In this document: in pieces, positions 46,600-60,100 of the stretch
Position numbering within the stretch: position 1 is the stretch's first letter
Layout of the letters: each line of letters starts with the position of its first letter
Assembly (NCBI GenBank): GCA_019454045.1
Contig: SKCR01037625.1
Location: 1-64,000 of the forward strand
Reading direction: 5' to 3'
Length of the DNA: 64,000 nucleotides
From: Zanthoxylum bungeanum
Taxonomy: Eukaryota; Streptophyta; Magnoliopsida; Sapindales; Rutaceae
Made by a program: the position numbers and the translations under genes
Notes under the pieces: model-generated
The model's input: only the letters and a program-made list of their open reading frames with translations
Database searches by the model: none
What the model was told of the DNA's origin: nothing

Positions 46600-48182
46600 T
46601 TACATGGTTCATCATGTTTATATATGGTGCCATAATTTATGAGTGGATGAATTACGAATACATAAATCAATTCCGTGAAAGATATACTTGAACCCAGAGA
46701 GTCCCATTATATAAAGTGTACTTGTAGAGCACTTCGATAATTAATTATGAATAATATAGATTATTCGTAATTGTTACACATGTCGGGCAATTTTATATCC
46801 AAAGTGTATATGTATTTGATATATAATTCAGTTAGATACACATTAGATTAAATATGAATTTAGGACACAAGTCAATAATGAATTAGATTACTTATTTATT
46901 TGATAAATAATTAATGACTAATATATGGTTATTATTATTATATGTGTATGACACATGCAAAATATATATTATTTATTTCATGTTAATTTTTAATTGGTGC
47001 AAGTGTTTAGACACTTGTGTGATTAAAATTATTTTGATAAATTTATTAAGGCTTATTTGATAAGGTTGATTAAGTGTCTAAAATGTAAAACGATAAAATT
47101 GCCCTTGGAGTATATATATGGTAGATTTGGACAAAACTTGCTAGAATATTTGGCAATTAGAGCATAACAAAGTAAAATTAAAGTAATTTTATTTTTGTAG
47201 AATTTTATTTTGTTCCAATTATTTCATATATATTGTGATATATTTTATTTCCTTTAATATTGGTAATTAGAACTTAGAAACCTATTTAGGAATCCTATTG
47301 TTGTGCATATGTGATTAATCAAGCCCAATTAAAGTAATTAAGACTTAATTCAATAATTAGATAACCAATTACCATTCTAGACTATATCTACCATTCTAGG
47401 TATGCCTATAATTATTTTTGAGTATTTTATATGTGGTGACTCTAGTTGATGCTATTTAATTTGGATTAGAATATGTATTAATTTGTGTTAATTTGATTAC
47501 TTGTGAAAGTTAATTCAAAATTATGTAATTTGTGAAATTAAGGTGTTATGAATGAAATTTGGCATGTAATAATACTTCGGAAAAATTCTTGGAATTTTCT
47601 GAATCATTCTGGATGCAGGTTTGGAATTTTTCGTAAAACCGTACTTAGGGAAAAATTATAATTTATTGAAATTATGGGAGTTTGACCATTGCATCGGTGT
47701 GTATTACAGCTAGAAAAATTCTCAAAATTTTTGGAATCGTTCTAATAGTGTTTAGAATTTTCTATACTATAGGAAAAATGGTTTTTACCAAAATTATCAT
47801 AATCAACCACTGCTACAGTGAAAGTGTCATTGTAGCTGTGGGCTGATTCGGATTTGTAAATAATCTGATTGTCCGGTTATCCCGGTTGGTTGATTCTGTT
47901 AAACAGTAAATGGATTAACGTATATCCGTGTAAAGAATTTTTGAAAATTTTATCTTTAGTCTTTATGTTAAATGACTTTTAATATTCAATATTAATGAAT
48001 GATTCAGGTGAAATATAGATATATCGACGATATTGATATTAGTTAATTTATCCGAACTGAAAAAGGTTTTAAAAGTCAATTTCGCCTGCCACCGCACTTT
48101 TTTCGTGCAAACCCCTAACAATGAATTCTTCACCATTGATTTTTTTTTTTTTTTTTTTTTTTGCTTTTACATGTGGTTTGAA
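46600..48182 (+). other. Decayed repeat sequence, partly X/Y/Z-type LTR on the plus strand
   Basis: The stretch 46680-47100 resembles the distal half of the X/Y/Z LTR in opposite orientation (GTACTTGTAGAGCAC, TAGATACACATTAGAT). It may continue the fragment at 38273. From 47300 the sequence holds short repeats (AAAAATTCTTGGAATTTTC, AAAAATTCTCAAAATTTTTG). No gene is seen. A T22 tract lies at about 48140-48161. Confidence 0.45.
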
Positions 48183-48413
48183 GTGAAGGAACTGAGAAAG
48201 CTGATTGGTGCTCCTGTTTATGTCAAGTGTAGTTCTAAAACACAATAGATATATGAATTTGATTTCTATCATAATAAATCGTATGCAGAAATATTGTAAA
48301 TACCTTATAGTTGATAGTAGGTTAATAACTTTATGCAAATACAGAATGTGAAAGCTGTCTTTGATGCAGCCATCAAAGTGGTTCTCCTCCAACTGCCAAA
48401 GCACAAGAATTAA
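48183..48413 (+). pseudogene. ROP/RAC small GTPase gene fragment
   Basis: Two exon-like blocks on the plus strand. The first, 48183-48245, reads ELRKLIGAPVYVKCSSKTQ, which is the conserved SSKTQ (G5) region of plant ROP GTPases. After an AT-rich gap with an AAATACAG acceptor, the second (48345-48413) reads NVKAVFDAAIKVVL followed by a Lys-containing tail and a stop. In the family these two exons are consecutive near the C-terminus. The GTP-binding N-terminal parts are missing and the sequence before 48183 does not continue the protein, so this is a relic. ROP proteins are membrane-attached switches in polarity and defence signalling. Confidence 0.8.
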
Positions 48414-49311
48414 CAAAAAAGGAAATAAAAAGAAGAATATAGCCACAAAAAGAAGAAGGCTATGTGGAAGCACAATATTATGTGTTTCTTACCTTTTGTG
48501 TGATTGTTTCAATCTGTGCATTAATGATTTACTTCTTGTCTGTTAATAAATGATTCTCGAAACAGCCCCTTGGTGAAAAATATGATAAGATTGCGTCCAT
48601 CGAGACCTTACCTAGTACTTATTTATAGTGGTAGTTTTGTGCATGGATACAACATGTTAATATGTGACTCTTCCTTTCTTTAGGTCTAGTTTTACATGAT
48701 GTATCATATAGAATGATAATATCTCTTTCTATGAGAAAAACTATTCTGGTTCCTATTGTATCATGTTTCATAATCAAACACTGATTTCGTAGAAGATCTT
48801 AAGGAATTTTCTTTGTGTTTACAATCTTACGGCTGAATTTGGTAGAGAGTATTGTACTGAGAATATAAGTTATATTGATGGTGATTTTTTACAGCACTCA
48901 ACCCATGGAGGATAGAAGCTTATTATTGTATTACCCGACCAAGATAGTTAGAAAGGCCCAAGGTCTCAAAAGTAAAAGAAAGGTTGAAGAAATAACCTAA
49001 CTCATGTATGTAGTGAGGTGCTCTCCCCGAGGAGAGTTTTGGGAGACGGAGCAATGGTGGTCTCGACCTTACCATTTTTTTAGTTTGAATTGGAGGTGTT
49101 CTGTGTGTTTCGGTGCCCCGACCCGAGGAGGTTTCCTTAAATAAAGAAACTACGCTCGACCAGGTTAGAGCAACATGACTTATGCTCTACTTGGAAATAA
49201 GTGTATCTAGAAGGCAAATGATGAAATAATAAATCAATGATTCATAAGAAGTTGTGAGTCCTATCAGCCGCCATATGATGGTGCAGTGGAAGAACAATTG
49301 AGGGTAATGAT
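48414..49311. other. Unassigned region before a W-type LTR
   Basis: No gene is recognised. The last 250 bp, ending AATTGAGGGTAATGAT before the LTR, could be the 3' interior and polypurine tract of a W-type element. A small hairpin (CTCTCCCCGAGGAGAG) lies at about 49021-49036. Confidence 0.35.
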
Positions 49312-49813
49312 TGTTAGACAATTATGACCCATAGAGTCACTATTTGTAAAAGACATTGTGGTTTTTGTACAAATTAACTATGTGACAATGGAAATTTCTA
49401 TTTTATCATTTTGTAATTAGATTACTTGAATACATATAAATGATAAAAGTCCTTATGATTAATTTCGGATTAATAAGATATGAGACAATATCAATCCACA
49501 AAGGTTTAATCATTAAATATCCCTAGTCATTGTATTATCGAGATTGGACATCGATAATGCAGAATAGACTAGTATTGCACTTGTGCGTGTTATGGAAGCG
49601 TAACAACATAGTTCTCATATATTTAAGTATTGGATACTTATGCAAGTGTGATAGGAGGTTGTGTTTGCTGATGGTACGGAAACAGCTTCGCTCTGGATAG
49701 ACCCCTCGGAATCCCATTGGTAGTATGACTATGTGTCTATGGGAATCCGAATCAGGGTAGGTGTGTTTGGTCTTAACCTGAGACTTGCATCGCTAATACT
49801 TGCGACAATCAAT
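49312..49813 (+). repeat. Uninterrupted fragment of the W-type LTR
   Basis: It begins TGTTAGACAATTATGACC and follows 12642-12715 and then 21254-21680 without a break. It thus shows the sequence W had before element U inserted. It ends at about 49813, where X/Y/Z-type LTR sequence begins. It may be the truncated 3' LTR of W itself or of a relative. Confidence 0.8.
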
Positions 49814-52800
49814 GAATAGATCAGTGACGTGACTGCCATTAAAGTGTGGAGGATAACTCATATATCCCACTGTGGTATCTCAAGTCAAAGGACCACTATG
49901 CTCGCTCAACTCGAGAAGATTCCTATTGACATTGGTGTACCATATATTAGGAAATCTTCAGTGAGTCATTCAGTATTTTATCAAATAAACACCTACATGT
50001 CTATACGAGTCTCCCGAAACTCATGGTTCATTAGGATAAACCATCGGACCAAGTCACGATATACGACATGTACTGGTCTCAATGGATTTTACTAACCGAC
50101 CCGTGTTAGTAAATCTTGACCAGGAACTTTATTTAAGGATATACATCTTATAGTGCACTTCCCAATGTCAATTACAAACTACGTTGTAACTGCGTACTAT
50201 ATTGTAAATCCTAGGGTCTTTGTCTAATATACATGTATCACTAAACCATATTTAGTTTCGATCTAATCATAATCAGATATCTAATCGTAATTAGATCGAA
50301 TAAGTGTATAAAATACAAGGGTGCTACCATTAAATTAGTAATATTATGGAAAATAGAATTGCTCGTATTTATGAATCAGACATAAATACGATCCGGATTG
50401 GCACTTTGAGCACCAACCCTAACAATTTCTCCCACTTGCTCTAGTGTCAATCCACGGTATCATATACACATCTCAATGTGTATCACATACGCATGGCCAT
50501 CAAGAGCTCACCTCACACTCAAGAGGTAGGCAAGATTAAGTAAGCTTGCTTTAATAAATCGAGTCTGTCTAACAAACCCAACCGTTTTCCTCAACCAGCA
50601 TCATTCATATTTTGTAGAATCCAAATTCTACATCAATATGACTCAAACACTATATCAGTATTATGCTTTAGCTACTGAGTTGTCTATGTATTTAGAAATC
50701 AAATCCAAATACTATGAGACAACCGCAAGCACTACAATAATATGAAAACTTCTAATCTATAGGGTCACTATGCAACTTCATAAGTAAATACTTCAAAAGT
50801 TACAACTGATTCTACTGATTCAGTAGAATCAACGGTGACACTCCCACTGCATCTTTTCTGACTTTATATGACATAGACCATCTAATGTCATAATTAGAAT
50901 CAAAACTAATCTGACCTTATGGTTGCAGACTAAATTCTCCATGAATAAGAAACTCATTTTTAATATCTCAAAGATCACAAAGAACATGTTTCAAGATCCA
51001 TCATATGGTCTGTAGCATATCAAAATAACTCGTAACAATTACGATTATATTGATATCTTTAATCGCACATAATACAGTATTCATTTCGCCATCATCCTAT
51101 GATGCATAATATTGACTAGACATTCCAATCAATCTTTCTTTCGACAAAGGAATCATCCTTTACGAAAGATGAATACTATATATATAAAAGACACGTTAAC
51201 TGTCAAACATTTATACTAACTGTCATACAGATAGTCTTGCTGTGTCCTTTATTAGATCATATCTAAGAGTATCTCACAAGTCTCTTAGTTTTATATCATA
51301 TATGAAACTTTATATCAAATATAACAGAGACTACTCCCACTGCATACACGGAGAAAAGAAGACTTAGGATATATAATACTAGAAAGAAATTTATACGCTC
51401 CCACTGACCATACTGACAAAAACGTACTCTCTTTACTTCGATAAAACCAGACAATCTGACTGATATCAAAATTAGAGAACATGGATTTCCGGAAAGATTA
51501 CATGAGTCTACAATAGGCTCCATAAGCTAGTATATCAAACTGTAATCTTAGCAGAACAAAAACTCTAGGGCCATTCTAGAATGAACTCTTCAAACAAATA
51601 AATCACGACTGATCTCTCATTCGAAGAAATCATTCAAGAACGCCACTTTGCATTCTTTAGCCAAAATACACAGTTTAATATCAACATTAACCAACGTATC
51701 TTTAATTGTTCAAACAGTGTAAATAGAGACAAGCTTCCTCAGAATCTACAATAGACTACTGAGTATAACCTTTCTCATTATCATAATATAAAGGTCAAAC
51801 CTTTATCAAGACTACTTCGCTTTTGCTGCGCAAATAATTTACACATTTTATGAACTATTCATAACGAAAGCTTAATCAAGTTCAAAACTTGATCGTAGTA
51901 AGCCATGAACAATCTTAGATCTATGGTTCAATAGTAAATTCTGAAATCAATATCAAATATCGCTCTCACTATAAGTTATAAGATAATTTTCTTCAATAAG
52001 AAAACAACAGAATCATTAAGTATCAAATACTTCGCGAATGATTCTGACATCCTATTGAACTTATACGGAAGCTGTCTAAGGGTCTTTTCATCTTACTAAT
52101 TAGATAGTTACACTTATAGTTTATCATTCTCTCATTTGACTTCAATAAGTCAAATCTTTTATGCAATCGTCAACATCCATTGTTAACCACCAAGTAACAA
52201 AATAATTTTATTACTCGAGATCGTAGAAAAGATATTCAATCAAATTGAATATAATATTCCATTAAATAGAATAAATGATAAACCTTTCACTCGTACCTCT
52301 GAGACACAAGTACTTTTAATTATATAACAATTATACAAAAGAAAGTTTCAAATCTTAAACTTTTCAAGATTTGAATTTTCTACTATACATATCATATATG
52401 TAATCGTAGAAACAAATGGAACCTTAATTAAAGAGATGGATTAGTGTTGCTGGAGCATAACCCCAAGAGTATTGAAACTAATTCGGTAATAATCAATATC
52501 AACGAATCAAATCATATAAGATTCAATAACTCCCACTGACCAATTCCATCAAAATGGAATCGTGGAAGTTTAATATTGAGTAAGAATCACATTCATTAAA
52601 TAACTTTAGAACTAATTGTGATAAATTCATACGTTTGATCATATCAAACATCTTTGAACATTTCAAAGACTCACAATAAATTTTAAAATATAGTTTTCAA
52701 TGCTACAAATAGAATATCTTTGAACCATTCAAAATATTCTATCGGCGTTTCATAGGAAACATATTGAAAGTTCTCGAACAATTCAAGACGTTCAACATGT

Positions 52801-55800
52801 TCTCTATTAGAAACACGTAACTAAGTCATGACAAATCATTAACTGAGTTACGAAGTAAAGAAAACTATCTAAGGCAATTTTTAATTCATTAAACTACATA
52901 CATCCAATGTATCAGTTTAATAAATTCGTGATCCAATGACAATCATTGGTTAAATGAGATTTAATCACATCATGAATACAATATTCATTAAATGGATGAG
53001 GATATGTGGTGTGAACTCGTATCAGACCATCATTTACCATAAGGAATAAGCATCTAATGCTTTTATGATAAATTCTCATAAAAACACGGTTTTAAGTTAT
53101 TTATTTTACCGAATATTTTCTTAATGTTTATCGTTTCATTAATGACACTAATAGTCATATCAAAATATGTAACAACTGTTTATACAAAACAAGTAACTAT
53201 CCAATAGTCACAAGTTCTGATATCAAATATCAAAACAGTTATTAAACATTATTTTAATTAACTAGACGGGAGATCTGGTATCCAATGCCTACAGTTGTCG
53301 TATTGTGAGAATCGATGTTCTCTATACACAACTATACGCATCTCATTTCTTAACCTTTATAATTTACGTTCAATTATTCACAATGATTGCAAATAATTGA
53401 TTAGCAAACTGTGTCAGACACGTGACTTCTAAAAGTCACTAAAAGCGAAGAAACATCATTAAAAGATAAACAAATACTAAAGGGATTTTCTTAATGTCAG
53501 TCAAGAATTTCGAGACATGAACTGATTCATGTCAATTCTTACTGCATAAGAAACAATTCTTTCAAGACTATTATATCCTTAAAAGATATCTAATTAGATT
53601 ACCTAATCGTGACTTAGTAACTAAGTCACAAACCATCTTGATTTTCAAGAAAATCGGAACAACAGTTCCCGATGGTTTGAACTAATCTAACAATATCTTA
53701 AGTGTACTGTCTTTCTAGAACCTATTCTAGAACTACGCAACCATAAGTAAAGTCAGAAAATATATTCGAGTAATATGATATGCAGTGGATCAGAAATATA
53801 TATCTATAAACAATATAGAATAAAAGGAAAATGAAAGCAATAAATTCCATAAAATTACACACTGCTTTAGTCATGGATTTTAAAACAAGCAGTGTCTCCC
53901 ACTACTTTACGTAATACAGTAATCCCCAACGAACAACGGGAATTCAATAATTAAATTGAATTCCATAGTGAGAGTAGGATCCCATGAATATATTTCGACT
54001 CACAGCTTTGGCACGATCTCGCCTACGTATATTCATTAGGTAGACAACTCATTGTCAATTACTCACCAGTGACTCATGGTTTTGGTCTTGACTGTTTCTC
54101 ATTGTGACAGCTTTGACACGTTCACAAGGAGGCGTATTAAGGCTACACTTGTCAATGACAAACTCAAGCTACCGATGTAGTCCTGACAACTTTGGCACGT
54201 TCAAGATTTCCACTTTCACTTGAATTTGTCCAGTATCAATATACAACTGGTATGGATAATAATTCTATAACCTACACCCTCATAGCTTTGGAACGATCTC
54301 CGATGCAGTTATAGAAAGATACCCATAAACTGTACTGACAAGACGGACCAAGAAACATGTATCCAATACACGTTACTTTACAGCCATATTTAAAATCGAG
54401 GATTTTCCTATGGAAGCTATAATCTACATCAAATGCATAATTTTAATCTAAATCATTTTCTAAATATTTCAATTCTACCTTATAAAACATAACACAAATT
54501 AACTATTAAATTTCAGTTACATTTCCGTTAGTGTTGAATCGAAAAGTAAAGAAACATATATAGATTCCAAGCATGTGCGAACATTAAAATTGGATTATAT
54601 ATCAAATATCAAGCATGAGTAATGTAAATGATGAAGCATCGGACCCGCTCTGATACCATTTTTGTTGGGGTTTCGGGGCCGATGGGCGTAGCGGAAGCTC
54701 GGTTCGGGCGAAATCGTAATTTAAAACTTTTTTAAATTACCGAATAAATTATTCAATATCTAATATGAATAATTTATTCATATTTCACCTAAACTTATTT
54801 ATTCGATATCAAATAACGACATAAATATATATGAAATGTCGCGAAACTTTTACGAAAAACGTTTTTCCGCAAAATGGCCTAAAATACGTTTTTAACTGAA
54901 CCGACCACCTAACACTTATGGGGACTTCCTATGTCAACCCCAAAAGTGTTAGGGCAGTTCATGGGCTGCCCGAACATTGATGAACTCACTGTTTGGATAG
55001 CCATCACCCGGTTGGCTCAAAAGTCTTCTGGTAACAATGTTTTTTGCCCTTTTCGCTTATTTCAACTCCGAAACACTTTCCAGAAATTGTTGCAACACCC
55101 AAAATACATCCAATACATTCACAAAACACATTTTTCATCAACAAAATCAATACACTTCCAGGTCTGAACTAGTAACCGAATTTGCCAAAATTTCATGCTT
55201 TAATCCAAAATTTCCAAGATTAATCTAATTAATCAAGACACCAACCAAAGTCACCACATATGAACAACCCAAGAATAATTCTAGGTGCCACAAGAGTGGT
55301 TATAACACTCTAGAATAGTAACTCATTATCAAATGATTAATTTGGATACAAATTACACTAATTTCACCTAAATCTACCTCACACATGCATTTCACTTCCA
55401 TCTCCATCATCCACAAAAAAAAGCCTCAAAAATTCAGATTTGAAGGAACCTTAGAACCTTTCTAAATCATCAAGAAACAAGAAATCAAATTTCTATGTTT
55501 GGGGTTAAGTAGATTACCTTTTAATCACTTGAAATCCCAATCTTTTTTTCTTCATGGAATTTTCAAACCAATTTTAAGACCCATTTTTTTTGATGAAGCT
55601 CACAGACATGGATGAGGTTAAAGGAAAGAGATCACAAATTTTTTAATTTTAATCCCTCTTGACTGACTTTAAAGGGATACATTGGTAATTTGACCAATAA
55701 AAAATCAATTAATTAAAGTAAACATTTTGGTGACAAATCAAATTTTCACACATTTATTTTAATAAAGTCATGCCATGTGAACCAATGATAACTTCAAAAA

Positions 55801-57172
55801 ATTCATAACATTTATGAAAAAATTTTATTAATTAATCATTTAAATATTTAACAATTAAATATCCAAATAATCAATTAATATAATTATTATTATATATGTA
55901 TTTTTTATTTACAATAAATAACAAATACATATATTTATGACATGTGTCAAAATCTCATTTGACGAATAATTAATGTGTATCTAATCGTATTATGTATCAA
56001 ATACAAATACACAATAATTACGATTGGCCAAAATCCCCTAATACATGTGTTATAGTTTAACCGATTAAACGATTCGAATTAACTCACTTAATCCGATGAA
56101 GTGTTAATCTGTATTATTCATATCGCGTTGCCCAAGTGCTCAACGAGTACACTTCATATTGTTGGACTGTCTAAGTTTAGGTTTATCCATCACGAAATCC
56201 AATTTTGTGTCACAATTCACCCACTCATGAATTGTGATGACCACAGATAATCTCGCTAAACTATGCAAGCCGAGGTCATTACATACGTATAATCCTTACA
56301 TCACAGGCTATCCATATTATACCTAGGATATAGATGAGAACGTCAAATCTGTTTGGTATAATATAGTCGACTTTCAATTTATGATATCTAAATAACGCTC
56401 GAAAATGATTTCCAAAGTTATACCACGGCCATGGATTTACTAGATCGTAAACACGTGAGGATGCCTATGCCCTGTACACAGGACTGACGGATCATGTCTT
56501 GATACGCAATGGATATCATGAGCATCAGTCCACACCAAATGAACAGACAGAGGTCTGATCATGAATAGATCGGTGACGTGACTGCCATCAAAGTGTGGAG
56601 GATAACTCATATATCCTACTGTAGTATCTCAAGTCAAAGGACCACTATGCTCGCTCAACTCGAGAAGATTCATATTGACTTTGGTGTACCATCTATTAGG
56701 AAATCTTTAGTGAGTCGTTCAGTGTCTTATCAAATAAATACCTACATATCTATACGAGTCTTCGAGACTCCTGGTTCACTGGGATAAACCATCGGACCAA
56801 GTCACGATATATGACATGTACTGGTCTCAGCGGATTTTACTAACCGACCTGTGTCAGTAAATCTTGACCAGGAACTTTATTTAAGGATATACATCTTATA
56901 GTGCACTTCCCAATGTCAATTACAAACTACGTTGTAACTGTGTACTATATTGTAAATCCTAGGGTCTTTGTCTAATATACACGTATCACTAAACCAGATT
57001 TAGTTTCGATCTAATCATAATCAGATATCTAATTGTAATTAGATCGAATAAGTGTATAAAAGACAAGGGTGCTACCATTAAATTAATAATATTATGGAAA
57101 ATAGAATTGCTCGTATTTATGAATCGGACATAAATATGATTCGGATTGGCACTCTGAGCACCAACCCTAACA
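49814..57172 (-). mobile_element. Element Y: large non-coding LTR element
   Basis: Minus-strand layout: 5' LTR 54663-57172 (2.51 kb, TGTTAGGGTTGGTGC..CCCCAACA), primer site TGGTATCAGAGCGG at about 54647-54659, interior 50425-54662, polypurine tract GCAAGTGGGAGAAAT at 50425-50439, and truncated 3' LTR 49814-50424 (about 0.6 kb). The 4.2-kb interior has no gag or pol and stops in all frames. It is homologous to Z over most of its length and to X near the leader. It is therefore a LARD-like non-autonomous element that must use another element's enzymes. Confidence 0.85.
54002..54310 (-). repeat. Four-fold AGCTTTGGCACG motif in the leader of Y
   Basis: ACAGCTTTGGCACGATCTCG (about 54002), ACAGCTTTGACACGTTCACA (54108), ACAACTTTGGCACGTTCAAG (54187) and ATAGCTTTGGAACGATCTCC (54287) are spaced about 80-106 bp apart. 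They lie 350-650 bp inside the 5' LTR, downstream of the primer site. Confidence 0.75.
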
Positions 57173-60100
57173 TACACAGGACTGACGGATCATATCTTGA
57201 TACACAGGATATCATGAGCATGAGTCCACACCCAAAAAATAGGCGGAGGTCTAATATTAATAGATCAGTGACGTGACTACCATCTAAGTATGAAGAATAA
57301 CTCATATATTCACTGTGGTATCTCAAGTCAAAGAATCACTATGCTACTCAACCCGACAAGATTTCTATTGACGTTGGTGTACCATCTATTTGGTAATCTT
57401 CGGTGAGTCGTTCAATGTTTATCAAATAAATACCTACACGTCTATACGAGTCTCCTGAGACTCACGGTTCATTGGGATAAACCATCAGACCAAGTCACGA
57501 TATACGACATGTACTCGTCTTGGCAGATTTTTACTAACCGACCCGTGTCAGTAAATCTTGACCAGGAACTTTATTTGATAATATATATCTAGTAGTGATA
57601 CTTCCCAATGTCAATTACAAGCTACGTTGTAATTGTGCACTACATTATATATTATCGTGTCTTTGTCTAATATATATATAACACTAAACATGATTTAGTT
57701 TCAATCTAATGAATTAGATCGAATATATATAATACAATACAATAGGTGTAACCATAAATAAGTAATATTATGGAAAAATGGTATTGCTCGTATTCATGAA
57801 TCTGACATAAATACGATTCTGAATTGGCACTCCGAGCACTCACCTAGCGCTCAAGAGGTAGGCAACAACGAGTAGGTCTGCTATAACATATTGAGGTTGT
57901 CCAACAAATACAATTGTTTCCCTTAGCCACCATCATTCATATTTTTGTAGAAACTAAGTTCTACATCAATATAACTTAGATGCCACATCAACATTGTGCT
58001 TCAGCTACTAAGTTGTCTAAGTATTTACGGATCAAATCCAAAATACTATGTAGACAACCGCAAACACAACATTAATATCAAACTTCTAATCTATAATGTC
58101 ACTATGCAACTTCATAAGTCAATACTTCATAAGTTGCAACTAACTCCACTCTCACAGTGGAATCATCTGTGACACTCCCACTGTATCTTTTCTGACTCTT
58201 TATGACGTTGACAGTCTAATGTCATAATTAGACTCAAAAATAATCTGACCCTAATGGTTGCAGACTTTATTCTCCATTAGTAAGAAACTCGTTCTTAATA
58301 TCTCAAAGATAATAAAGAACATGTTTCAAGACCCATCTTATGGTCTACAAGGTATCAAAATAACTTGTAACAATTACGATTAAATTGATATCTCTAATCG
58401 CACTTAATATAGTATTCATTATACAATCATCCTATGATTCATAAGATTGACTAGACATTCTAATCAATTTCTCTTTCGACAAAGGAATCATCCTTTACGA
58501 AAGATGAATATTATATACAATAGACACATTAGCTGTCAAACAGTTATACTAACTGTCACACAAATAGTCATGATGTGTCCTTTATTAGATCATATCTAAT
58601 GTACGACTAATGGGAGCACCTCACAAGTCTCTTAGTTTTATATAATATTATAAAAATTTATATCGAATATAACAGAGACCACTCTCACTACTTTCACAAA
58701 GAAAATAAGACTCATGTAAACCTTTTACCTCATAAACATCTCATTATTACCTTAATAATGATAATGTCATTATGTTGTAAACTACTAGAAAGAAATTTAT
58801 GCTCTCTCACTAACCCTTCTATCTCATATGTATTCTCTATGTTTTGATAAAATCAGACAATCTGACTGATATCAAAATTAGAAAACATAAATTTCCAGAA
58901 AGCTCATCCGAGTCTACAATAGGCTCTATAAACTAATATACCAAATTGTAACCTTAGCAGAATACAAACTCCAGGGCCATTCCAAAACGAACTCTTTAAA
59001 TTAAGAAATCACAATGGATCTCTTATCTGAAGAAACCATTCAGGAATGCCACTTTGCTGTTCTAGCTAAAATATACAGTTTAATATTAACATTAACCAAC
59101 AAATCTTTAATTGTTCAATTAGTGGGACTAGAGATAAGTTTCCTCAGAATCTACAATAGATTGCTGAGTATAAATTTTCTCACTATCATACTATAAAGGT
59201 CAAACCTTTAATAAGCTCACTTTTCTTTTGCTGTGTAAACCATTTCCACATTTTATGAAGGATTCATAATGAAAGCTCAATCAAGTTCCAAACTTGATCA
59301 TATTAAGCTATGAATAATCTTAGATCTATGGTTTAATGCTAATTTCTGGAATCGATATCAAATATCGTTCCCACTATAACTTATAGGATAACTTTCTTCG
59401 ATAAGAAAATAACAGAACCGTTAAGTATCAAATACTTTACAAATGATTCTGACATCCTATTGAACTTATATAGAAGTAATTAAAGGGTAATTTCATCTTA
59501 TTAATTATGTAGTTCCATTTATAATTTATCACTCTCACAATTGACTTCATTAAGTCAAGTATTTTCTACAATGGTCAACATCCGATGTTACACACTAAGT
59601 AATAAAATAATTTTATTATTTGGGATTGTAGAAAAGATATTCTATCAAATAGAATACAATATTCTATTAAATAGAATAAATGATAAACTTCTACTCATAC
59701 CTCCTAGGCGCAAATACTTTCAATTATATAACCACTATACAAAAGAAAGATTCAAATCTTAAACATTTCAAGATTCGAATACTCTATTTGTACATATCAT
59801 ATACATAACTGTAGAAACTAATGGAATCGTAATTAAATGGATGAATAAGTGTTTCTGGATCATATCCCATAGAGTATTGAAACTAATTCGGTAACACTCA
59901 ATATCAAGCGAATCAAATCGTATAAGATTTGATTTCTCCCACTAACCAATTCCATTACGATGGAATCGTAGAAGAATCATATTGAGTAAGAATCATATTC
60001 ATTCAATAACCTTAGAACTAATTGCCATGAATTTATATATTTGATTATATCAAAAATCTTTGAACAATTCAAAGACTCACGATGAATTTCAAAGATACAT

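Noticed and set aside
48069..48473. Minus-strand 134-codon frame
   Set aside because: It spans a T22 tract and runs antisense to the ROP relic; low-complexity Lys/Phe runs explain its length.
49021..49036. Hairpin as a terminator or small RNA gene
   Set aside because: A lone 16-bp inverted repeat in unassigned DNA; no promoter elements or conservation can be shown.
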